A stretch of 5,799 nt of DNA from an uncultured Clostridia bacterium (GCA_944391265.1 CALXSX010000019.1:1-5799); one strand, 5' to 3'. Positions 1-5,235 are shown, counted from the stretch's first letter. Numbers and translations are program-made. The notes: generated by a model not told the origin, from the sequence alone.

Positions 1-63
1 ATTATACAGCAAAAAGGAGGTTATTGCTATATTTTTATGCAAAAAAAGCAAAAATCTCATAGA

Positions 64-69
64 TATAAT
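64..69 (+). promoter_or_regulatory. Possible -10 element for the gene starting at 144
   Basis: A perfect TATAAT lies 75 bases before the start codon of the membrane Fe-S protein gene. No convincing -35 hexamer is present at the right distance, where the sequence is an A-run, and there is no extended -10 TG. If the element is real, transcription would begin near position 76 and the palindrome at 101-115 would lie in the mRNA leader. In such AT-rich DNA a lone TATAAT can occur by chance. Confidence 0.25.
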
Positions 70-100
70 GATTTTAAAGCAATTTAAAATAAAAAACGGG

Positions 101-115
101 GTGTCAATTTGACAC
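101..115. promoter_or_regulatory. Perfect palindrome, candidate operator or leader hairpin
   Basis: GTGTCAA and TTGACAC form perfect 7-base arms around a single central T. It lies 28 bases before the start codon of the gene at 144. Read as DNA, it is a typical size for a dimeric repressor or activator site. Read as RNA, GTGTC and GACAC can pair around a 5-base loop and are followed by TACC and seven T residues (120-126), so a weak terminator or attenuator is also possible. I do not recognise the binding protein; the spacing does not fit GlnR/TnrA or Rex consensus sites. Confidence 0.45.
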
Positions 116-126
116 TACCTTTTTTT

Positions 127-135
127 GGGAGGGAG
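127..135 (+). promoter_or_regulatory. Ribosome binding site for the gene at 144
   Basis: The purine run GGGAGGGAG has a good match to the anti-Shine-Dalgarno sequence and sits about 10 bases before the ATG at 144. It supports that start over the downstream in-frame Met codons. Confidence 0.7.
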
Positions 136-143
136 ACAACTGC

Positions 144-770
144 ATGAAAAAGAAAAGATGGAATGATTATCTTTGGATAGCCGAGCTTTTGTATTTAGTA
201 CTCGGACTTTTCAACATTCTGTTTGCGTGGCTTGGCATGATCTTCTTTACTCTCCCGCTTCTTGTTGCGATTTTCGGCGGAAGCAAGGCATATTGTAACC
301 GTTATTGCGGGAGGGGGCAATTGCTCGCTATACTTGGCGGCAAGCTTAAGATATCTCGAAATGCCGCACCGCCTGCATTTTTGAGAAGCCGATGGTTCAG
401 GTACGGATTTTTGGCATTTTTTATGATAATGTTTTGCCTTATGCTGTTCAATACATACAAGGTGTTTACCGGCGCGCCTCTCAAAGAAACTGTTACACTT
501 TTATGGGTATTCAAGCTGCCCTGGCAGTGGGCTGAAGTCGGTATGGTTTCTCCCTGGTTTGCACAGTTTGCGTTCGGGTTTTTTGGAGTGATGCTGACGT
601 CAACCGTACTTGGACTTTTAACTATGATTTTGTTTCGCCCGAGGTCATGGTGTGTGTATTGCCCGATGGGCACCATGACTCAGGGGATATGTCAGCTGAG
701 AAATTCAGGCAAGCTTAAGGAAAACGGAAAAAGCGGTGATTTCCCTGTAAGCAAACAAAAATTTTTGTAA
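144..770 (+). CDS. NapH-like polytopic membrane Fe-S (4Fe-4S binding) protein
   Basis: This 208-residue membrane protein probably carries electrons at the cytoplasmic membrane. Hydrophobic stretches at about residues 11-46 (likely two spans), 86-106 and 137-165 suggest around four membrane segments. Two cysteine motifs resemble those of NapH/CcoG/NosR-type membrane ferredoxins (Fer4_5 family): C51-x3-C55 in CNRYCGRGQL, and C170-x2-C173-P with C183 in the sequence CVYCPMGTMTQGIC. Full NapH-type proteins add a soluble two-cluster ferredoxin domain after the last span. Here the protein stops about 25 residues after C183 in a polar Lys/Gly-rich tail, so it is a short form. The physiological partner is unknown and no quinone or nitrate reductase subunit is adjacent. 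Short proteins of this type are, as I recall, found in other Clostridia, where their function is not settled. The start is supported by a strong Shine-Dalgarno sequence and a basic KKKR N terminus. Confidence 0.75.
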   Translation: MKKKRWNDYLWIAELLYLVLGLFNILFAWLGMIFFTLPLLVAIFGGSKAYCNRYCGRGQLLAILGGKLKISRNAAPPAFLRSRWFRYGFLAFFMIMFCLMLFNTYKVFTGAPLKETVTLLWVFKLPWQWAEVGMVSPWFAQFAFGFFGVMLTSTVLGLLTMILFRPRSWCVYCPMGTMTQGICQLRNSGKLKENGKSGDFPVSKQKFL

Positions 771-843
771 AAATGAAGCTATTTTTCCAAAGTTAACTGA
801 TTACCTACTATCAGGATTTTAAGATTTTTAAACTTAAATACAG

Positions 844-871
844 TTGACAAGAATTTTAAGTTTTTTATACT
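844..871 (+). promoter_or_regulatory. Sigma-A type promoter of the GH3 gene
   Basis: A consensus -35 TTGACA (844-849) is followed, after a 16-base spacer, by TATACT (866-871), which differs from TATAAT at one base. Transcription would start near 878, giving a leader of about 35 bases. The repeats around the -35 box suggest, but do not prove, regulation by a DNA-binding protein. Confidence 0.75.
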
Positions 872-897
872 TACCGTAGCCTATAGAGACTTATACT

Positions 898-907
898 GAA
901 AGGAAAT
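898..907 (+). promoter_or_regulatory. Ribosome binding site of the GH3 gene
   Basis: GAAAGGAAAT is a moderate Shine-Dalgarno match, with the GG pair ending 9 bases before the ATG at 913. It fixes that start codon. Confidence 0.6.
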
Positions 908-912
908 CTTCT

Positions 913-3567
913 ATGAACATTTTTAAAAATTATGATTTAGATGAATTGAAGCCTCAGTGCATAAGGGAAGCTGCTGAGCTTTCAAGATTGGCAGCGGCTG
1001 AAGGAATCGTCATGCTTAAAAATGACGGTGTGCTGCCATTTGACAAGAAAAAAACGCTTTCTATTTTTGGGAGGACTCAGATTGACTATTTAAAGAGTGG
1101 CACAGGCTCCGGTGGCCTTGTTAACGTAGAATACGGCGTAAATATTGTTGACGGCCTCAGGGGCAGAATAAATCTTAATGAAAACCTTTTAAACATTTAC
1201 AAGGATTGGATTTCTCAAAATCCATTTGACAGGGGCAGTGGCTGGGCAAAGGAGCCATGGTCACAAACGGAGATGCCTGTAAGCAACGAGATTTGTGCTG
1301 ATGCTGCTAAAAAATCCGATTATGCTATTGTCGTAATCGGCAGGCTTTCAGGCGAGGATAGGGACAATTATGCAGGAGAGGGCAGCTATCTTCTCACGGC
1401 CGATGAGGAAAAACTTATTGAGACTGTTACAGAGCATTTTTCAAAGGTGTGCGTTGTTTTGAACACAGGAAACACCATCGATATGAAATGGATTTCAAAA
1501 TATAATGTTCCGTGTGTTCTTCTCTCGTGGCAGGGCGGACAGGAAGGCGGGGCGGCACTTGCTGACGTGCTCCTAGGAGATGTATCCCCCTCAGGGCGGC
1601 TGACCGATACTATAGCCGGAGATATTTTGGATTATCCATCTACTGCAAATTTTGGAAGCGAGTCTGAAAACGTGTACAAAGAGGATATATATGTAGGTTA
1701 CAGGTTTTTTGAAACCTTTGCCAAAGACAAGGTACTCTATCCTTTCGGATTTGGTCTTTCATATTCAAGCTTTAGATATAATTACAGTGCTTATGATGAC
1801 GGTGACAGGGTAACGGTTAATGTAACCGTTAAGAACGTCGGGGGTTATACGGCAAAAACTGTTGTACAAATATATTATTCATCGCCATGCGGCAAGCTTG
1901 GTAACCCGTCGCGGCAGCTTATAGCGTTTAAAAAGACAAAGGCTTTAGCTCCGGGAGAATCAGAGAACGTAAAAATAGAGTTCCTGATAGGCGACATGGC
2001 CTCATATGACGATGCTGAAACGTTTTCATATGTGCTCCAGAGTGGTGAATACGTGATTTATGCCGGTGAAAATGTCCGTGATGCGCAAGAGATATATAAA
2101 ATCAGCCTGCATGAAAAAACCGTAAAGCAGCTGAGACAGGTGCTTGCTCCTGCTGAGAGCTTCAAGAGAATGAAAGCGGCAGATAACGGCTCTGAAACGG
2201 CATTGGTTTATGAACATTCTCCTGTCAGAACATACAGTATTGAGGAACGTAAAAAAGAGCATATTGGTGCCAAGATACATCAGAGTGGTAACAAGGGAAT
2301 TTCATTGAAAGATGTTTATAATAAAAAGCGTACGCTTGACGAATTTGTTTTGCAGCTTTCAGAGGAGGAGCTTTGCTGCCTCGTAAGAGGCGAGGGAATG
2401 AACAGCCCAAAGGTTACCGCCGGGACGGGGAGCTGCTTCGGCGGAGTTACTGATGAACTGCTCGCATATGGCCTGCCTCCTGTTTGCTGCACTGACGGGC
2501 CGTCGGGGATACGCATGGATTCCGGTCAAAAAGCAACATTGATGCCAAATGGAACGTGCCTTGCTTCAACATGGAATGAAGAGCTTGTGGAAGAATTGCT
2601 TTCTTATATAGGAATAGAGCTCAGATCAAACGAAGTCGATATTTTGCTCGGACCCGGAGTCAATATACACAGGAATCCGCTAAACGGGAGAAATTTCGAG
2701 TATTTTTCTGAAGACCCGCTCCTGTCTGGGAAAATGGCGGCAGCGTTTACAAGAGGTCTCGACAGTGCCGGAGTTGCAGGAACGGTGAAGCATTTTGCGT
2801 GTAACTCACAGGAGTTTGGCAGACATACAGAAGATTCGGTCGTTTCAGAGAGGGCGCTTCGTGAGATATATCTGAAACCGTTTGAGATTGCGGTTAAAGA
2901 AGGAAAGGCGTCAGCAATTATGACGTCGTATAACTGTCTGAATGGCTTGTATACCGCCTCAAACTACGACCTTACAACATCTGTATTAAGAGATGAATGG
3001 GGCTTTGAGGGTATAGTGATGACCGATTGGTGGGCGAATGTTGGCACGAAGGAGATAAATGATAAATCAGGTCTAAGCGCGATGGTAACAGCGCAAAATG
3101 ACATTTACATGGTGGTTAAGTCATCAAAATATTATGAAGATGACCTTAGAGAATCGCTTGAATCAGGCGCGCTTGACATAGCTTATCTAAGAAACTGTGC
3201 AAAAAACATTCTGCGATTTATTCTGTCCTCACCCGCGCTCGGCAGAAAGCCGAAGCAAACAGAAGCTATCGACAGAAGCGCATTTACGGCGGCCGCTGAC
3301 AGCAAGAACATTGAAGCAGGTAAGGACTATGATTTCGGAGATGCCGATGCGCTTGAGCTTGAATTTATGACATCAGGCTCTGAGCTTGCCCAATATGTAA
3401 TAAACGTGCTTTCAGACGGAGAAAATCTTACCTGTGCGCTCGCAAAGGCGGCTTTGACGAAGCCTGATACAGTTCTTGTAAGCCTTGCCGGGAGCGATGG
3501 TAAAGTTAGATTTGAATTTTCAGACTCATTTACTTATATGAAAGCGACTCCGCTTAGAAAAATGTAA
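913..3567 (+). CDS. Glycoside hydrolase family 3 beta-glucosidase, swapped domain order
   Basis: This predicted cytoplasmic exo-acting glycosidase (884 residues, no signal peptide) most likely removes beta-linked sugars from the non-reducing ends of short oligosaccharides. The domain order is swapped relative to most GH3 enzymes. The GH3 C-terminal-type alpha/beta domain comes first (about residues 20-285, with AAAEGIVMLKNDGVLP at 27-42 and YPFGFGLSY at 276-284). A fibronectin-III-like domain follows (about 298-390, with PSRQLIAFKK). The TIM-barrel catalytic domain is last (about 490-770). Catalytic-domain motifs are TDGPSGIR (527-534), NPLNGRNFEYFSEDP (588-602), KHFACNSQE (626-634), R637-H638 and MTSYNCLNG (670-678). 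Asp705 in VMTDWW is the expected nucleophile. Glu148 in GRLSGEDRDN is the best candidate acid/base by alignment to the SGEG motif of Thermotoga Bgl3B. Ruminococcus albus and Butyrivibrio beta-glucosidases share this order. Residues from about 795 to the end form an extra region I cannot assign. Substrate specificity (glucose, xylose or N-acetylglucosamine units) is not decided by these motifs. Confidence 0.93.
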   Translation: MNIFKNYDLDELKPQCIREAAELSRLAAAEGIVMLKNDGVLPFDKKKTLSIFGRTQIDYLKSGTGSGGLVNVEYGVNIVDGLRGRINLNENLLNIYKDWISQNPFDRGSGWAKEPWSQTEMPVSNEICADAAKKSDYAIVVIGRLSGEDRDNYAGEGSYLLTADEEKLIETVTEHFSKVCVVLNTGNTIDMKWISKYNVPCVLLSWQGGQEGGAALADVLLGDVSPSGRLTDTIAGDILDYPSTANFGSESENVYKEDIYVGYRFFETFAKDKVLYPFGFGLSYSSFRYNYSAYDDGDRVTVNVTVKNVGGYTAKTVVQIYYSSPCGKLGNPSRQLIAFKKTKALAPGESENVKIEFLIGDMASYDDAETFSYVLQSGEYVIYAGENVRDAQEIYKISLHEKTVKQLRQVLAPAESFKRMKAADNGSETALVYEHSPVRTYSIEERKKEHIGAKIHQSGNKGISLKDVYNKKRTLDEFVLQLSEEELCCLVRGEGMNSPKVTAGTGSCFGGVTDELLAYGLPPVCCTDGPSGIRMDSGQKATLMPNGTCLASTWNEELVEELLSYIGIELRSNEVDILLGPGVNIHRNPLNGRNFEYFSEDPLLSGKMAAAFTRGLDSAGVAGTVKHFACNSQEFGRHTEDSVVSERALREIYLKPFEIAVKEGKASAIMTSYNCLNGLYTASNYDLTTSVLRDEWGFEGIVMTDWWANVGTKEINDKSGLSAMVTAQNDIYMVVKSSKYYEDDLRESLESGALDIAYLRNCAKNILRFILSSPALGRKPKQTEAIDRSAFTAAADSKNIEAGKDYDFGDADALELEFMTSGSELAQYVINVLSDGENLTCALAKAALTKPDTVLVSLAGSDGKVRFEFSDSFTYMKATPLRKM

Positions 3568-3572
3568 ATTAT

Positions 3573-3606
3573 ACAAAGCAGGTTTCGGCCTGCTTTGTTT
3601 TATTCT
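3573..3606 (+). terminator. Intrinsic terminator after the GH3 gene
   Basis: ACAAAGCAGG (3573-3582) pairs perfectly with CCTGCTTTGT (3589-3598) around the six-base loop TTTCGG, followed by the T-rich run TTTTATTCT. It begins 6 bases after the GH3 stop codon. It should isolate the GH3 transcript from the hydrogenase-like gene. Confidence 0.9.
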
Positions 3607-3608
3607 AA

Positions 3609-3642
3609 ATAAGCGCATATGTTGACAAAAAATTCCGCTTAT
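3609..3642. promoter_or_regulatory. Inverted repeat enclosing the -35 box, candidate operator
   Basis: ATAAGCG (3609-3615) and CGCTTAT (3636-3642) are perfect inverted 7-base arms separated by 20 bases. The -35 hexamer of the hydrogenase-like gene lies between them. Arm centres are 27 bases apart. A dimer or pair of dimers bound here would block RNA polymerase, so repression is plausible. The regulator is not identifiable from the sequence, and chance symmetry is possible. Confidence 0.35.
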
Positions 3643-3650
3643 GGTATACT
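3622..3650 (+). promoter_or_regulatory. Sigma-A promoter of the hydrogenase-like gene
   Basis: A consensus TTGACA (3622-3627), an ideal 17-base spacer and TATACT (3645-3650) make this the strongest promoter in the window. Transcription should begin near 3657, leaving a leader of about 60 bases before the ATG at 3718. Confidence 0.85.
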
Positions 3651-3701
3651 TAGTCATGGCGAAAGAGGATTATTTTCCTGCTGCTGGGAAGAATAGAATT
3701 T

Positions 3702-3708
3702 AAAGGAG
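3702..3708 (+). promoter_or_regulatory. Ribosome binding site of the hydrogenase-like gene
   Basis: AAAGGAG is a strong Shine-Dalgarno sequence 9 bases before the ATG at 3718, and it fixes that start. Confidence 0.75.
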
Positions 3709-3717
3709 TGGATTGAT

Positions 3718-4941
3718 ATGACATTTGCTGAACTTTATCACAAACTGTTAAGCGATGAGGTTTCTGACATTAAGGAAGAATTTGAGTGCGATCCCAATAA
3801 TCTCGACTGTTTGCTCAATCCTCATAAATACGCTCCCGTCATAAAAACACAGGCGTGTGACGGCAGCAAGTGCGGTATGCCGTGTATGGCTGAATGTATC
3901 TACAGCGCTATAGAACGCACGGATGATGGAAGCATAACAATAAACAAGGATAAATGCGTCGGATGTGCGCATTGTATAGATGCCTGCAAGGAGAAAAAGC
4001 TTGAAGCGTCACGTGATGTGCTTCCTGCTCTTAAGGCAATTAAGGATGCAAAAGGTCCCGTTTACGCTATGATAGCGCCTGCTTTTATAGGTCAGTTTTC
4101 AAGTGAAGTTACGCCCGGAATGCTCAGAAACGCATTTAAGGCGGCAGGATTCAGCGGCATGGTAGAGGTTGCCCTTTTTGCCGACATTCTTACGCTGAAG
4201 GAGGCTCTTGAGTTTGACCGCCATATTGAAAAATCGACAGATTTTCAGCTCACAAGCTGCTGCTGCCCTATGTGGATTGCGATGATAAGGCGCATTTACA
4301 ATGAGCTTATTCCTCACATGCCGGGTGCAGTCTCGCCCATGGTTGCCTGCGGGAGAGTGATAAAAAAGCTTTACCCGAACGCCCTTACAATATTTATAGG
4401 CCCGTGCCTTGCGAAAAAAAGCGAGGCAAGAGAGCCGGACATAGCTGATGCTGTAGATTATGTTCTGACGTTTGAGGAAATTTCAGATGTTTTTGATGCA
4501 ATGGATATACATCCTGAAGAAATGGAGGACAGCGAAAAAGAACATTCCTCCGGCGCCGGCAGAAAGTATGCGCGGGCGGGAGGAGTAAGTGAGGCGGTGC
4601 AGACAACGCTTGCACGTATAAGCCCGGGACGAAAAATAGAGCTTAAGGCATGCAGGGCAGACGGTGTTAAAAACTGTAAAGCCATGATAGATAACATACT
4701 AAAAGGAAACCTTGAAGGAAATTTTTTTGAGGGTATGGGCTGCGTTGGTGGCTGCGTTGGGGGTCCTAAGGTCATAATAGACAAAGAGGAGGGAAGAGCG
4801 CGCGTTGACGAATACGCGAGCGAGGCTCCGTATGAGGTTCCGGCTGAAAATCCGTATGTGATAGAGCTTTTAAACAGGCTTGGACTCACAACGATTAACG
4901 AGCTTCTGGAAAACAGTGACATTTTTGACCGTAAATTTTGA
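3718..4941 (+). CDS. [FeFe]-hydrogenase-like protein with N-terminal diferredoxin domain
   Basis: This 407-residue, probably cytoplasmic protein has the layout of a monomeric ferredoxin-linked [FeFe] hydrogenase, which would interconvert protons and H2 at an H-cluster. The N-terminal part has two cluster motifs: an unusual C47-x4-C52-x3-C56-x3-C60 and a standard C80-x2-C83-x2-C86-x3-C90. The hydrogenase large-subunit domain begins at about residue 113. Its H-cluster motifs are TSCCCPMW (179-186; L1, classically TSCCPxW), GPCLAKK (228-234; L2, classically MPCxxKK) and EGMGCVGGCVGGP (338-350; L3, classically ExMxCxGGCxxGGG). All four expected cluster-ligand cysteines are present (C183, C230, C342, C346), as is a cysteine at the proton-relay position (C182). 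The L2 Met is replaced by Gly228. This pattern fits a divergent clade, probably the poorly studied group B as I recall it, rather than classical group A. No flavin, NADH or PAS domain is fused. No partner subunit or HydE/F/G maturase lies nearby, so catalysis is inferred, not shown. The gene has its own strong promoter and looks monocistronic. Confidence 0.85.
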   Translation: MTFAELYHKLLSDEVSDIKEEFECDPNNLDCLLNPHKYAPVIKTQACDGSKCGMPCMAECIYSAIERTDDGSITINKDKCVGCAHCIDACKEKKLEASRDVLPALKAIKDAKGPVYAMIAPAFIGQFSSEVTPGMLRNAFKAAGFSGMVEVALFADILTLKEALEFDRHIEKSTDFQLTSCCCPMWIAMIRRIYNELIPHMPGAVSPMVACGRVIKKLYPNALTIFIGPCLAKKSEAREPDIADAVDYVLTFEEISDVFDAMDIHPEEMEDSEKEHSSGAGRKYARAGGVSEAVQTTLARISPGRKIELKACRADGVKNCKAMIDNILKGNLEGNFFEGMGCVGGCVGGPKVIIDKEEGRARVDEYASEAPYEVPAENPYVIELLNRLGLTTINELLENSDIFDRKF

Positions 4942-4970
4942 GAAAACTAAGTAATAATTATGTAAACTTG

Positions 4971-5085
4971 TTTTCCACGATATCCATATGTTTATCCACG
5001 AAAATTTCTTAAAAATACAAGGAAATATTAGGAAATCCGTCCGGTTATCCACGATGTGTGGATAACCGGGCTTAAGATATCCACT
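4971..5085. promoter_or_regulatory. Cluster of DnaA-box-like sites
   Basis: The DnaA box consensus is TTATCCACA. The minus strand has an exact copy (TGTGGATAA at 5057-5065). The plus strand has TTATCCACG at 4992-5000 and 5045-5053, one mismatch each. Weaker two-mismatch sites are TTTTCCACG (4971-4979), ATATCCATA (4980-4988) and ATATCCACT (5077-5085). One exact and two near-exact sites within 75 bases are well beyond what is expected by chance. DnaA box clusters occur at replication origins, at titration sites and upstream of DnaA-regulated genes. No dnaA or dnaN gene is in the window, and the genes to the left would run against replication if this were oriC, so a titration or regulatory cluster is more likely. 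Confidence 0.6.
5041..5069. repeat. Perfect 12-base inverted repeat containing two DnaA boxes
   Basis: CCGGTTATCCAC (5041-5052) and GTGGATAACCGG (5058-5069) are exact reverse complements around the 5-base spacer GATGT. The arms contain two head-to-head DnaA-type boxes and extend beyond them with CCGG. In RNA this would be a stable hairpin, but no T-run follows on either strand, so it is a poor intrinsic terminator. Confidence 0.85.
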
Positions 5086-5094
5086 GACAACACG

Positions 5095-5167
5095 TTTACA
5101 TAAATTTTGTTTTACATGAAATTAACAATCTTTTCAATTATGTTTAAAAAACAAAACACAATTATTT
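5095..5167. other. AT-rich tract next to the DnaA-box cluster
   Basis: By hand count about 11 of these 73 bases are G or C, roughly 15%, much lower than the flanking genes. It contains a direct repeat, TTTACATAAA (5095-5104) and TTTACATGAA (5111-5120). Such a tract beside DnaA boxes resembles a DNA unwinding element, but it could equally be ordinary AT-rich promoter DNA upstream of tgt. Confidence 0.45.
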
Positions 5168-5213
5168 GGCAAAGCAGGCAGAAAATACATATCACAGACG
5201 TTGCCTGCATGCC
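5168..5213 (+). other. Hairpin in the tgt leader
   Basis: GCAGGCA (5174-5180) pairs perfectly with TGCCTGC (5202-5208) around a 21-base loop. An outer GGC/GCC pairing (5168-5170 with 5211-5213) extends it across a small internal loop. It ends about 10 bases before the Shine-Dalgarno sequence of tgt. No T-run follows, so it is not a terminator. The sequence does not match the preQ1 riboswitch consensus I know. It may affect translation or mRNA stability. Confidence 0.4.
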
Positions 5214-5221
5214 TTTAAACG

Positions 5222-5226
5222 AGAGG
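5222..5226 (+). promoter_or_regulatory. Ribosome binding site of tgt
   Basis: AGAGG, within GAGAGGTAA, lies 9 bases before the ATG at 5236. It is a moderate match and agrees with the N terminus expected for Tgt. Confidence 0.55.
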
Positions 5227-5235
5227 TAACCTTAA

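Larger units (their letters stand above)
771..912. other. Intergenic region between the membrane Fe-S gene and the GH3 gene
   Basis: This is 142 bases of AT-rich non-coding sequence. It has only a weak possible terminator: CTGAT (797-801) can pair with ATCAG (810-814), followed by a T-rich but interrupted stretch. It also contains a direct repeat, TTTTAAGATTTTT at 817-829 and TTTTAAGTTTTTT at 854-866, and an inverted repeat, CTTAAA (833-838) with TTTAAG (855-860), that encloses the -35 box of the GH3 promoter. Confidence 0.6.
4942..5235. other. Long non-coding region between hydrogenase-like gene and tgt
   Basis: The 294-base gap holds no convincing reading frame. From left to right it contains a cluster of DnaA-box-like 9-mers (4971-5085) with a perfect 12-base inverted repeat inside it (5041-5069), a tract of very low GC (5095-5167), a small hairpin (5168-5213) and the tgt ribosome binding site. 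I see no good intrinsic terminator for the hydrogenase-like gene and no convincing sigma-A promoter for tgt. Confidence 0.7.

Noticed and set aside
1..112. Open frames at the left edge (frame 1 open to a stop at 85-87, frame 2 open to a stop at 110-112), possibly the 3' end of an upstream gene, and an AAGGAGG at 14-20 with an ATG at 37.
   Set aside because: All three frames are open over this short AT-rich stretch and none gives a recognisable peptide. The Shine-Dalgarno-like sequence is 16 bases from the ATG, too far for normal initiation, and the resulting 16-residue peptide is low-complexity.
344..355. The 12-mer GCTTAAGATATC occurs in the membrane Fe-S gene and again at 5070-5081.
   Set aside because: About one shared 12-mer is expected by chance in a window of this size, and the flanks do not match.
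797..829. A possible terminator after the membrane Fe-S gene (CTGAT/ATCAG stem followed by T-rich DNA).
   Set aside because: The stem is only five pairs and A/T-rich, and the T-run is interrupted by GA and AAGA. It is too weak to call as a terminator.
3651..3701. A possible small hairpin in the leader of the hydrogenase-like gene (TTTTCC with GGAAGA).
   Set aside because: It is six pairs including a wobble, with no further support.
4458..4922. A 154-codon minus-strand open frame inside the hydrogenase-like gene, and other minus-strand frames in the three long genes.
   Set aside because: They are antisense to clearly conserved coding sequence, have Ser/Pro-rich or otherwise unrecognisable translations, and lack ribosome binding sites worth noting; they are frame shadows.
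4942..5235. The intergenic region as the chromosomal origin itself.
   Set aside because: No dnaA, dnaN or other origin-linked genes are in the window, and the left-hand genes would be transcribed against replication. Whole-genome skew would be needed; I kept only the DnaA-box cluster call.
5168..5235. A preQ1 riboswitch in front of tgt.
   Set aside because: The expected small preQ1-I core (a short stem followed by an A-rich tail that pairs back) is not found, and the hairpin present has a different shape and sequence.
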